From assembly GCA_902779575.1 (NCBI GenBank), contig CACZBW010000003.1, positions 62,001-126,000 of the forward strand: a DNA stretch of 64,000 nt, written 5' to 3'. The notes under the pieces were generated by a model that was given only the letters and a program-made list of their open reading frames with translations, searched no databases and had not been told where the DNA came from. The position numbers were made by a program, and so were the translations under genes. The stretch comes from an uncultured Lachnospiraceae bacterium. GTDB taxonomy: Bacteria; Bacillota; Clostridia; Lachnospirales; Lachnospiraceae. Positions 53,574 to 62,490 of this stretch are shown here, piece by piece; position 1 is the first letter of the stretch; every line of letters starts with the position of its first letter.

Positions 53574-54551
53574 TCATCCTTTGAGACGAAGCCAGCAGTT
53601 TTTCCACAGCTGCAGCTGAATCCTGAGGTAATTCCCCTTCGGATGTTCTGAGAACCGCACTCTTCCCGGCCCCCTGCACATGGACAGCCCCCTGGCAAGT
53701 CCGCGTACATATTCTTTTCCAAGGCCCAGTCTCGTGAAATAAAGCGTTTTCACGGCAAAGCCCGGCGCAAGAAACGGCGCGTTCAGCAGAATCTGCCAGC
53801 CGGGCATATTCTTCCAGATCAGATAGACGCTGTTGCGCGAAGCAAGCTTCACCTTGAAAGCATTGTGCGCGCTTCCGCTGGTTGCGGATCCCGCGTGATA
53901 CACCACAGCGGCAGGTACATACCAGTTCCGGAAACCGAAAATCTGCGCCCTGTAGCCAAGATCGATATCCTCCAGATAGGCAAAATGCCTCTCGTCCAGC
54001 AGTCCGGTCTCCTCCAGCATGCTTCTTCTGTAGATGGCCGCCGCGGCGCAGCAGGCAAAAATCTCCTGCGCTCCGGAATAGCGTCCTGCGTCCTGTCCTT
54101 TTCCGCGGGCGAAGGCCCATCCCAGGGCACAGTAAAAATCACCCGCGTCATCCAGCACGGAAGGATCCGACAGCCGGATCATCTTCGCGGCGCAGGAAAA
54201 ACGCTTCTCATCCGCGTCCATGGCTCTGTGAAGTTCCTCCACCATCCTTTCGGAGCAGACGGTATCATTGTTCAGAAGGAGCACGTACCTGCTCCGGCTC
54301 ATCCGGATCCCGGCGTTCACCGCCCTGCAGAAGCCTGTGTTCCTGTGATAGGCCCGGACCTTTACCTCGGGAAAACGCTCTCTCACGAAATCGACGCTCC
54401 CGTCATCAGAACCGTTGTCAATCAGGATGGTTTCAAAATCCCTGTCCGTCTGCTTTCTGAGGCTGCCAAGACAGCCCTCCAGCCAGCGCATTCCGTTCAG
54501 GTTCGGGATCACAATTGTAATGTCTTTCATCTGCTCTGCATCCTTATCCAT
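53574..54551 (-). CDS. Glycosyltransferase family 2
   Basis: 325 aa; an ATG at 54530 (MKDITIVIPN) with AAGGA upstream is an alternative start. GT-A domain with TIVIPNLNGMRWLEGC, NTGFCRAVNAGI, metal motif LLNNDT and FAYLEDIDLGYRAQ, followed by C-terminal amphipathic helices (WQILLNAPFLAPGFAVKTLYF) likely to lie on the membrane. WbbL/rhamnosyltransferase-like in layout. Follows the double-domain GT gene by 92 bp. Confidence 0.85.
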   Translation of the reverse strand: MDKDAEQMKDITIVIPNLNGMRWLEGCLGSLRKQTDRDFETILIDNGSDDGSVDFVRERFPEVKVRAYHRNTGFCRAVNAGIRMSRSRYVLLLNNDTVCSERMVEELHRAMDADEKRFSCAAKMIRLSDPSVLDDAGDFYCALGWAFARGKGQDAGRYSGAQEIFACCAAAAIYRRSMLEETGLLDERHFAYLEDIDLGYRAQIFGFRNWYVPAAVVYHAGSATSGSAHNAFKVKLASRNSVYLIWKNMPGWQILLNAPFLAPGFAVKTLYFTRLGLGKEYVRGLARGLSMCRGPGRVRFSEHPKGNYLRIQLQLWKNCWLRLKG

Positions 54552-54643
54552 GTTCCCGGAAGGCCGGTTTTAAACAGGCATCGCGGCCATCGTCAGGCAG
54601 CCGGAAGCCATTCTGGCCGGAAAAGCCGCGGATCGGGCGCGCT

Positions 54644-56563
54644 TCAGGTTCTCAGCGTGTAATCCCACCTTGCGAGAGAGAAATTCGGATTATAGTAAGG
54701 GTCGCCACTGTCATAGTAGGCTTTCCAGTGCTCCTTCATATACCGGACTTCCTCCCGGTAGCGCCTTGCCTTCTCTTCCGTATATTCATCCCCCCGGCTG
54801 GCAGATTCATAATGGACAGCCCTGACAAAGGGGTCGTAGACCACCAGCAGGCCCCGTTCCCTGATTTTCAGGCAGAGGTCCACGTCATTGAAGGCAACCG
54901 CCAGCTCTTCCGTAAAGCCGCCCGCCTCATCAAAAGCGTCCCTCCTGACCATCATCAGGGCTGCCGTGACTGCGGAGAGATCCTGCATGGTCTCCGCCCG
55001 GTGCATGTAGCCGCCGAAGGAACCGTTCATTCCCGTGAACAGGCTGCCGGCGATTCCGCCGATGCCCAGGGCAATCCCGGCGGACTGGATCTTCCCGTCC
55101 GGATAAAAGAGCCTGGCGCCGACCGCTCCGACTTCGGCTCTGGACGCGACAGAGAGCATCTCTTCCAGCCAGTTTTCAGTCAGCAGCTCTATGTCATTGT
55201 TCATAAAAACAAGAAACTGTCCTTTTGCCCTTGCGGCCGCGTAATTGTTCAGTGCGGCGAAGTTGAAGGGACCTTTCCTCCGGATGACGCGCACATGGTC
55301 TTTCCCCTGGACCGAGCGGTAGTAGTTCAGAATCCCGGAAGACGATGAATTATTCTCAACAACCAGAACCTCATACTTGCTGTAGGAAGTTTTTTCCCGG
55401 ATGGCATTCAGGCAGCGTTCCAGAGACTGCTTCTGTTCGCAGTTCGGAATCAGGATCGAGACAAACGGCTCTCCCTCAGCTTTGTAACGGACCCGGTAGA
55501 ATCCGTGATCCTTCCTCTGGCTGACCTCCGCCCGGAGTCCCTGCCGTTTCAGATGCTCCTCAACTGCCCGCTGTCCGGCGTCATAGGCGTATTTCTTGCT
55601 GTCCGGATTGTCAGCGGTGGACAGATCGTGGACCCGCCAGTGATACAGCGCCCCGGGCAGATGAAGAACCGGGAATACTTCCGTCCCCGCAGGGCCGTTC
55701 TTTTCTTCCCTTTCTCCTGCCGCAGCAGCCTTCTCCTCCGGATAACCCGGTTTTTTCAGGTCGCGCCCGAAGATCCGGTCCACGCAGCGCAGGATAAACT
55801 CATGATCCTGCGCCCCTTCAAAAGAAGGATCAATTCCGCCCGCGTCCTGAAAGAGCTCTCTTCTTACCATCAGGAAATGACAGATGTAGTTGTTGGATCT
55901 GAGAAGGTCCAGATTGAAATCCGGCTTGAAATGAGGCTGGAAATACTCTCTCCCGCCGCTGCTGCCGAACCTCATCTTGTCCTCATCCGTGTAGATCATC
56001 TGCACGAAGCGGCTGCCCTCTCCCAGAGCGCGCAGGGCTTTCGCCGTCTCATACAGGGCGTTTGGCGCCAGCATGTCGTCATGGTCGAGGAAACAGATAA
56101 AATCACCTGAACAGGCAGCTGCGCCGGCATTCGTGTTGCGCGCGATCCCTCCGTTTTCCTCAAGGCGGACCAGCTTCACGCGGCTGTCGCGCTCTTCATA
56201 GATTTTAAGAAGAGAGGACAGCTCTTTGTTTTCAGGACTCGCGTCCGCGATTACCAGCTCCAGATGCGGATAGGTCTGGCCCAGCACGGAATCCGCCATC
56301 TCCCGGAAATAAATCTCCGGCGTATTCCAGACAGGCACAAGGACAGAAAACTTCACGGACCCGTCAAATTCTTCCTTTCTCTGGGCCTTCAGCGCATCCG
56401 CGTCAGGCGAATGCTCCGCAAGCCAGGGACCGTACGGGACATCGTCCGGAGTCAGCCGTTCCCTCACCCGGACCGCGAAATCCTTTGGTCCGTAGTGGCG
56501 CAGATAGCGCAGGGCTTTCCTGATATAGTATGGTCTGAGTTTCTGCAGCAATGAACGGCTCAT
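54644..56563 (-). CDS. Double-domain glycosyltransferase (two GT2 modules)
   Basis: 639 aa with two GT-A modules in tandem. Module 1 (about 70-330) has KFSVLVPVWNTPEIYF, FLDHDDML and MIYTDEDKM. Module 2 (about 370-600) has VSILIPNCEQKQSLERC, VENNSSSSG, FMNNDI and FNDVDLCLKIRERG. It ends with SGDPYYNPNFSLARWDY, a tail shared with the proteins encoded at 58744-60600 and 60637-62277. Such enzymes can add two successive sugars or polymerise a repeat. Starts right after the aminotransferase gene. Confidence 0.9.
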   Translation of the reverse strand: MSRSLLQKLRPYYIRKALRYLRHYGPKDFAVRVRERLTPDDVPYGPWLAEHSPDADALKAQRKEEFDGSVKFSVLVPVWNTPEIYFREMADSVLGQTYPHLELVIADASPENKELSSLLKIYEERDSRVKLVRLEENGGIARNTNAGAAACSGDFICFLDHDDMLAPNALYETAKALRALGEGSRFVQMIYTDEDKMRFGSSGGREYFQPHFKPDFNLDLLRSNNYICHFLMVRRELFQDAGGIDPSFEGAQDHEFILRCVDRIFGRDLKKPGYPEEKAAAAGEREEKNGPAGTEVFPVLHLPGALYHWRVHDLSTADNPDSKKYAYDAGQRAVEEHLKRQGLRAEVSQRKDHGFYRVRYKAEGEPFVSILIPNCEQKQSLERCLNAIREKTSYSKYEVLVVENNSSSSGILNYYRSVQGKDHVRVIRRKGPFNFAALNNYAAARAKGQFLVFMNNDIELLTENWLEEMLSVASRAEVGAVGARLFYPDGKIQSAGIALGIGGIAGSLFTGMNGSFGGYMHRAETMQDLSAVTAALMMVRRDAFDEAGGFTEELAVAFNDVDLCLKIRERGLLVVYDPFVRAVHYESASRGDEYTEEKARRYREEVRYMKEHWKAYYDSGDPYYNPNFSLARWDYTLRT

Positions 56564-56599
56564 ATCCTACGTCAGCCTCTTAGTGCTCGAAGACGCCTC

Positions 56600-57736
56600 T
56601 CAGCGGTTAAATCCCGGATAATCCAGGATGCACTGCGCGGTATAGCGCATATCCTCTTCCGTCAGATTGTAGAAAAGAGGCAGCCTCATCAGGCGCTCCG
56701 ATTCCTTCGTCGTGTAAACATCCTCCCCGTGGAAGCGGCCGAATTTCCTGCCTGCTTCGGACGAATGGAGGGGCACATAGTGGAACACACACAGAACGCC
56801 CTTTTCTCGCATATAGCGGATCAGGCTGGTTCTTGTCTCAAGATCCCTGACCTTGATGTAATACATATGGGCGTTATGAACCGCGTAGTCCGGAACAAAA
56901 GGCTGCTCGATCAGTCCCGCCTCCGCCAGCGGCCGGAGGGTTTTATGATAATAATTCCAGATGCTGAGGCGCCTGTCATTGATCTTTTCAAAGACCTGCA
57001 GCTGCGCCCACAGATAGGAGACGTTCAGCTCGCTCGGCAGATAAGAGGAGCCGTAATCCACCCAGGTATATTTGTCAATCTGGCCGCGGAAGAATTTGCT
57101 GCGGTTCGTGCCCTTCTCCCGGACAATCTCCGCCCGCTCCTGGTCCTCATCCGACTGGAAGCAGATGGCGCCGCCTTCTCCCATCGCGTAATTTTTCGTC
57201 TCGTGAAAGCTGTAGCAGCCATAGTCGCCGATTGTTCCGAGGGCGCGTCCCTTGTACCAGGCATTGACGCCCTGGGCGGCGTCCTCGACAACCTTGAGGC
57301 CGTGCCTTCCGGCGATGTCCAGAATCCTGTCCATGTCACAGGCGACGCCGGCATAGTGCACCGGGCAGATCACCTTCGTCCGTTCCGTAACCGCGTCCTC
57401 GATCAGATCCGGATTGATGTTCATGGTCTTCGGATCCACATCCACAAAAACGATCTTTGCCCCCCGGAGGACAAATGCATCCGCCGTAGAGACAAAAGTG
57501 TAGGAGGGCATGATCACCTCATCCCCGCTTTTCAGGTCACACAGCCAGGATGCCATCTCCAGCGCGGAGGTGCAGGAAGTCGTCATATAAACATGCTTCA
57601 CATGAAAACGGCTGCTGAACCAGTCTGATACTTTTTTTGTAAACGCACCGTCGCCGCACAGTTTTCCGCTTTCGAGGGCTTCCTGAAAAAAGGCAAGCTC
57701 CGTGCCGACAACCGGCGGCCTGTTAAAATCTATCAT
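56600..57736 (-). CDS. WecE/RffA-like dTDP-4-keto-6-deoxyhexose aminotransferase
   Basis: 378 aa, PLP enzyme of the DegT/DnrJ/EryC1/StrS family. PLP lysine K181 in SFHETKNYAMGEGG and the Asp152 motif EDAAQGVNAWY fit WecE, which makes dTDP-4-amino-4,6-dideoxygalactose. Length and LPSELNVSYLWAQLQVFEKI support this subgroup. The glycan probably contains a 4-amino-4,6-dideoxy sugar; the acetylase and dTDP-sugar dehydratase are not in the window. Confidence 0.9.
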   Translation of the reverse strand: MIDFNRPPVVGTELAFFQEALESGKLCGDGAFTKKVSDWFSSRFHVKHVYMTTSCTSALEMASWLCDLKSGDEVIMPSYTFVSTADAFVLRGAKIVFVDVDPKTMNINPDLIEDAVTERTKVICPVHYAGVACDMDRILDIAGRHGLKVVEDAAQGVNAWYKGRALGTIGDYGCYSFHETKNYAMGEGGAICFQSDEDQERAEIVREKGTNRSKFFRGQIDKYTWVDYGSSYLPSELNVSYLWAQLQVFEKINDRRLSIWNYYHKTLRPLAEAGLIEQPFVPDYAVHNAHMYYIKVRDLETRTSLIRYMREKGVLCVFHYVPLHSSEAGRKFGRFHGEDVYTTKESERLMRLPLFYNLTEEDMRYTAQCILDYPGFNR

Positions 57737-57885
57737 GTCTTCTGATACCTCAAATGATAAAGTGATGCGCCCGCCGGAAGGGTGGTCAGCAAAATCGCAT
57801 CACCGCTTTTCTCCGGCCCGGCTTCCGGCGCCGCGATCATATAGCCGCTTAGCATGATACCGGATTGCTCCGCGATTTACATCCG

Positions 57886-58233
57886 TTACATCGAAAAGAT
57901 CACGATTCCGGCAATCATAATCCCCATGCCGATCAGCCTGCGCCGGGAGATCTTCTCCTTCAGCAGCAGCACGCCGATCACCGGAACGAAGATATAACTC
58001 ATCGGCTCGATAATCGGGGAATATGTCAGCGGAACATACTTCAGGGCGTACATGGTCAGAAAAGTGGACAGAAAGAAGATGAAATAAGCACTGACCACCA
58101 TGGGGTTCATGTACTCCTTCAGCTTCGACGCATGCTCCCTGTTCGCCTCCATCTTCAGCATAACCTGCGCGATGGAAGAAATAAAAACCGAAACAATCCA
58201 GACCGCGATATAGCGCCCGAGTCCCTCAAACAT
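57886..58233 (-). CDS. SMR/EamA-type small membrane protein B
   Basis: 115 aa, four helices (IAVWIVSVFISSIAQVML; VVSAYFIFFLSTFLTMYALK; YSPIIEPMSYIFVPVIGVLLL; LIGMGIMIAGIVIFSM). Half-size DMT-superfamily protein like ArnE/ArnF or EmrE. Very strong ribosome site (GAAGGGGGGAAGGGAG). Overlaps the previous small transporter gene by 8 bp, so the two probably form a heterodimer that flips a lipid-linked sugar. Confidence 0.82.
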   Translation of the reverse strand: MFEGLGRYIAVWIVSVFISSIAQVMLKMEANREHASKLKEYMNPMVVSAYFIFFLSTFLTMYALKYVPLTYSPIIEPMSYIFVPVIGVLLLKEKISRRRLIGMGIMIAGIVIFSM

Positions 58234-58648
58234 CTCCCTTCCCCCCTTCCGGAGGCAGGCTGCTTCCGTCGCTGCCGCTGTCCCCGCTCACGCCGACCAT
58301 AATCCCGAGCAGGATCACTGCCGAACCCAGAATCATTTTCCAGGTAACATGTTCGTGAAAGACGAGAACGCCCCAGATCAGTCCCCAGATAATTGTAATT
58401 GGCTTGTTGGTAAAGGCAAATGTCAGGGACATATGCTTCAGCACCTGCTGCCAGGCAAGAGCGAAAGCAAAGGTGATCACCAGCACCATACCGTAGCATA
58501 TACAAAACCGAAAAGACAGGAATTTCTGTTTTCCTGCCATTTTTGACGCCACGCCGGCCAGCGAATTGACGATCAGGCTCAGGTGAAGGGCGATAAACCA
58601 CTTCAGGGTAACCTCGCCGATCCGGACGCCTGAATGATTCTTTTTCAT
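58226..58648 (-). CDS. SMR/EamA-type small membrane protein A
   Basis: 140 aa with four hydrophobic segments (LKWFIALHLSLIVNSLAGVASKM; FCICYGMVLVITFAFALAW; FAFTNKPITIIWGLIWGVLVF; KMILGSAVILLGIMVGVSG) and a hydrophilic tail. Partner of the next gene. Pairs of this kind move aminosugar-phosphoundecaprenol in Gram-negatives; a comparable flippase role next to a WecE-like aminotransferase is inference. Confidence 0.82.
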   Translation of the reverse strand: MKKNHSGVRIGEVTLKWFIALHLSLIVNSLAGVASKMAGKQKFLSFRFCICYGMVLVITFAFALAWQQVLKHMSLTFAFTNKPITIIWGLIWGVLVFHEHVTWKMILGSAVILLGIMVGVSGDSGSDGSSLPPEGGKGDV

Positions 58649-58743
58649 ATTCTGCTCCCCCGAATGGGCAAACTAATCAAGGTATTATATCACACAAAGA
58701 ACTGCATCGCAAGATGGGACTCTTCCAGTTACGGTTCACGGCC

Positions 58744-60600
58744 TCAGGCTTTCTGCGACCAGTCGCATTTCCGGCCGGAAAGATTCGGATTGTAGAAGGG
58801 ATCGCCCGCCTTCAGGAACTTTTTCCAGCGCCGGACAAAAAACTTCTTCTCATCTTCGAAACGTTTTTTCTTTTCCGGCGTATCCTCCTGCCCCCGGCTC
58901 ATGGATTCGTGATGGGTCAGCAGCGCGGTCGGTTCAAACACATTGCGGTATCCCAGTTCCAGCAGCCGCAGACAGAAATCGACGTCGTTCAGGGCCACGG
59001 CCAGTTCCGGACTGAAGCCCCCCGCGCTGCGGAACACGCTTTTTTTCACCATCAGGCAGGCTGCCGTCAGAGCGCTGACGTTCTGCAGAACCGCCGCCCG
59101 GTTCATATATCCGGGATCATCGCCGTCAGCGCCTACCATCATGCTGCCGGCAAATCCCATGAGACCGGTCACGATGCCTGCCGACTGGACTTTTCCGTCC
59201 GGATACAGAAGCTTTGGACCCACAGCCCCGACTCCCTCCGCCTGGCAGGAGCCCAGGAGGCGCTCGATCCAGTCCGCCGTCCGGACCGTCACATCGTTGT
59301 TCATCAATATGATATAGTCCCCGCTGCTGTTCATAACCCCCTCGTTTACAAGGAGGGAGAAGTTGAACGGCCGGTCAAAACGAATGACCCGGACCCTGCT
59401 CTCTTTCTCACAGATCTCCCTGTACCATGCAAAGGTTTCCTCCGAGACAGAATTGTTTTCCACAATGATGATCTCGTAGTGATTCCATGAGGAACGCTTC
59501 AGGATGGAACTGACGCAGGAGGAAAGCATCTCCACATTGTCCCTGCTCGGAATGATTATGGAAACAAGCGGGCTTCCCAGGGGGTCTCTTCGGACGTGAA
59601 AACTTCGCATACTGGGGCCGCCCTCGATAAAAGCCATGGTCCCGGTTCTCTCCAGATCCTGCTCCAGAACCCGGCGCAGTCTCGCGGGGCTGATCATGGA
59701 CGTCCCGCGCTCTTTTCCGTGGCAGAGAATTTTCGGAACATGGCGCACCCCGCCCTGCGCTGCCGCGCTTTCACAGCAGCGGAGCACAAAATCATAATAA
59801 GCCGGCTCATCCGCCAGAGACCAGGCGGACGGAACCAGTTCCCAGTCCGGCCGCTTCTTCCCCTGTTCCTTCAGGCTCCGGGTATCCGGCTTCGGAAAAA
59901 ACAGATCTTTTGCCATATCCCGGTCAGTCCCGGCATAAAAGCTCCGCACGATGCCGGCCCGGACCGCGAACAGATACCCCACATAGTTCATGGAGCGCAG
60001 ATATTCCGGACTGTAGTCCGGCTTGAAAAGCGGACTGCTGAAGATTTTGCCGCCGTCAGGATCCGCTCCTCCGGGTCCTGCCTGGACCTCCCTGTAAGAA
60101 TCCTCATCCGTGTATACGGCATCCGCCCCGTCCTGCAGCGCTTTTACGATCTCAAAGAAAGCATCCCTGGTGACAAGATCCCCCTCACGGATCACGATCA
60201 GAAAATCATCATCGCTGATCTGTGAATTCAGCGTATCCGTAAACTGATACTTGCCGTAAGTGGAAGCCTGCACGGAGGCAATCGTGGCAGCCCGGTCCCG
60301 GGCTGCCCTCCCCTCCTGCAGGTCCCGGTGCGCCGCTTCTTCCATGCTTCCCGCCTCCGGCGAAGTCAGGATCACAGTGAGAACCGGGCTTCTCTTCATC
60401 CAGAGATTCTTCTGGTATCCCACAAGCGAGGGAGAAGGCTCCTGCCTGCGCACCCAGGCGTCATAATCAAAGCGCGCGTCCCGGACTTTCTCCACCGCGC
60501 GGGCCCCGAATTCCTTCAGCCCGCGGCTTCTCAGATAATCAAACCCTTTCCGGAAGGCGTTTCTCCCATCGGGTGCATTTCCCTGAACATTCCCATCCAT
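58744..60600 (-). CDS. Double-domain glycosyltransferase (two GT2 modules)
   Basis: 618 aa, paralogue of 54644-56563 and 60637-62277. Module 1 (about 70-330) is divergent: PVLTVILTSPEAGS at the first strand and AVYTDEDSY as metal motif. Module 2 (about 345-580) is well conserved: VSIIIPSRDNVEMLSSC, IVENNSVSEE, LMNNDVTV and LNDVDFCLRLLELG. Ends AGDPFYNPNLSGRKCDW. It has a purine-rich ribosome site. Probably acts in the same polysaccharide. Confidence 0.88.
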   Translation of the reverse strand: MDGNVQGNAPDGRNAFRKGFDYLRSRGLKEFGARAVEKVRDARFDYDAWVRRQEPSPSLVGYQKNLWMKRSPVLTVILTSPEAGSMEEAAHRDLQEGRAARDRAATIASVQASTYGKYQFTDTLNSQISDDDFLIVIREGDLVTRDAFFEIVKALQDGADAVYTDEDSYREVQAGPGGADPDGGKIFSSPLFKPDYSPEYLRSMNYVGYLFAVRAGIVRSFYAGTDRDMAKDLFFPKPDTRSLKEQGKKRPDWELVPSAWSLADEPAYYDFVLRCCESAAAQGGVRHVPKILCHGKERGTSMISPARLRRVLEQDLERTGTMAFIEGGPSMRSFHVRRDPLGSPLVSIIIPSRDNVEMLSSCVSSILKRSSWNHYEIIIVENNSVSEETFAWYREICEKESRVRVIRFDRPFNFSLLVNEGVMNSSGDYIILMNNDVTVRTADWIERLLGSCQAEGVGAVGPKLLYPDGKVQSAGIVTGLMGFAGSMMVGADGDDPGYMNRAAVLQNVSALTAACLMVKKSVFRSAGGFSPELAVALNDVDFCLRLLELGYRNVFEPTALLTHHESMSRGQEDTPEKKKRFEDEKKFFVRRWKKFLKAGDPFYNPNLSGRKCDWSQKA

Positions 60601-60636
60601 CTCTTTTCCAAAACCTTCCTTGCCGCTGCGTGCAGT

Positions 60637-62277
60637 TCAATCCCCCAGATGGAGGTATTTCAGATAGGGTGCCCTGGCCTCCCGGACCTGATCCCTGCAG
60701 CTGAAAGTTCTCCCTGTCAGGGTAAGATTCGGATTGTAGAAGGGATCCCCCGCCGCCAGCTCCTTCTCCCATTTCTTCACAAAATGGCGGATCTCCGAAT
60801 GAAATCTCGCGAGCTTCTCCGGACTGTCCTCCGCTCCCCTGGAGACAGACTCATAGTGGAAAAGTCTGGCATCCGGCGCTTCAAGGATCCGCAGGCCGTC
60901 CCGGCGCAGCCTGAGACACAGGTCCACGTCATTGAAGGTAACCGCGAGCTCCTCATCAAAGCCTCCGGCCTTCAGAAACAGCTCCCGGCGCATCATCAGG
61001 CAGGCGCCCGTCACAGCGCTGACATTGTGAAGATTCTGAAGGAGCAGGGAAGGATAAAGGCCTTCCCAGACCGCAGGATCCTCACCCTGAAAGGCGTGGG
61101 CGGCGATGCCGCCGTGTCCCAGAATCACGCCTGCGTGCTGCACGGTTCCATTCCCGTACAGAAGCATCGCGCCCGCCGCCCCGACCCCGGAGCCTGATGC
61201 CAGGCGCTGCAGGATTCGCAGGGAATCCTCCCGGATCACGGCGGTATCATTGTTCAGGAAAAGGAGATAATCCCCGTCCGCATTGGCGGCCCCGAAATTA
61301 TTGATTGCGGAATAATTGAATCCTCTGTCCCAGGTCAGGATCCGCACCCGGGGATCTGTCTTCTGAAGGGCTTCATAAAAGCGGAAAGTTTCTTCTTCCG
61401 TGCTGCCGTTTTCCAGGATCAGGATCTCCAGATTCCGGTAATTGTTTTTCTCCTGCAGGGACCGGATGCAGCGCTCCAGGTCATCCGCATGATCCCTGTT
61501 CGGAATCAGGACCGAAATAAGCGGATCGTTTCCCTTCCCGCCGGATACGGAACCGTCCGCGGAACGATCCCCTTCCTGCCCTGCAAAGCCTCTGCCCGCC
61601 GCATCCGCTTCATGGTACAGAATCCTCGGGATATGACGGATTCTCCCGTCCCTTTCATGCCCGGGGGCGACATCTTCAATCAGCGCAATCCGCTTCAGGA
61701 ACTTATGATATTCATCCTCTTTCCAGTCCGGGGAGGGAAGTCCCGCTTCAACTGCCGTCTTCGTGCGCACAAGAAAAACATTCCCGATATAATTGACGCG
61801 GGATAAAAGCTGCGGATCATACTCCGGGCGGAAGGCCGGATTCATCTTGCGCCCGTCCGGGCCGATCCGGTCAGAGTCGAAATAGATCAGATCGATCTCA
61901 TCCAGCGATTCATTGAGCAGCTTCACGCACTGGTAGAGCAGATCCGGGGCGAGGCTGCAGCCGGGCCCCGCGAAGAGCATGTAATCCAGATCTCTGCACT
62001 CTTTTCCGGAGCGAAAAAAACGGTAGATCTGCAGGCTCAGAGACTGCAGCAGGGCAGTCCGGTCCGTCCCTTCCGCGTGCGCCAGCACGCCGATCACCGG
62101 CTGCCAGGCAAAGACCTCTTTCGCCATCCTGGCATAGTCCCGGGAGGAAAGCCTGCTCCTGTCCGCCCATTTTTCATAGGAAAGCTCCTGCTGCCCCGTA
62201 TGAAAGATCCGGTCCTTTATCGTGGCAACTGTTCCCTGAAGGCCATAGTCCTCCAGGTACCTCCTCAATTTCCCCAT
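60637..62277 (-). CDS. Double-domain glycosyltransferase with a degenerate first module
   Basis: 546 aa. Module 1 (about 55-230) is shortened: VIGVLAHAEGTDRTALLQ replaces the nucleotide-binding strand and only LIYFDSDRIG recalls the metal site, so it may be inactive. Module 2 (about 250-500) is intact: ISVLIPNRDHADDLERC, LENGSTEEE, FLNNDTAV and FNDVDLCLRLRRDG. Ends AGDPFYNPNLTLTG like its paralogues. 36 bp separate it from the following gene. The ribosome site is weak. Confidence 0.85.
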   Translation of the reverse strand: MGKLRRYLEDYGLQGTVATIKDRIFHTGQQELSYEKWADRSRLSSRDYARMAKEVFAWQPVIGVLAHAEGTDRTALLQSLSLQIYRFFRSGKECRDLDYMLFAGPGCSLAPDLLYQCVKLLNESLDEIDLIYFDSDRIGPDGRKMNPAFRPEYDPQLLSRVNYIGNVFLVRTKTAVEAGLPSPDWKEDEYHKFLKRIALIEDVAPGHERDGRIRHIPRILYHEADAAGRGFAGQEGDRSADGSVSGGKGNDPLISVLIPNRDHADDLERCIRSLQEKNNYRNLEILILENGSTEEETFRFYEALQKTDPRVRILTWDRGFNYSAINNFGAANADGDYLLFLNNDTAVIREDSLRILQRLASGSGVGAAGAMLLYGNGTVQHAGVILGHGGIAAHAFQGEDPAVWEGLYPSLLLQNLHNVSAVTGACLMMRRELFLKAGGFDEELAVTFNDVDLCLRLRRDGLRILEAPDARLFHYESVSRGAEDSPEKLARFHSEIRHFVKKWEKELAAGDPFYNPNLTLTGRTFSCRDQVREARAPYLKYLHLGD

Positions 62278-62490
62278 ATCCGTATCTGTCCGCCCGCATT
62301 TCCGGGACGTTCCTTTCTGTCATTTTCCCATGTGCTGCTTCTTTATGGAAACTCTGATGCATCCGTTCTTTGCGCCGCCTGCAGCTGCCCTGCCTTTCCT
62401 GATGCCGGCAGACAGCCCCTTCTTTGCGCTGCGCCCCCTGCAGGGCGGGCTCTCCGCCGCGCGGCACTGCCTCTGCGCTTCCGCTCCGGT

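Noticed and set aside
62278-62490. Small gene in the gap between two glycosyltransferases
   Set aside because: Open frames here are Arg/Cys-rich, without ribosome sites or coding character.
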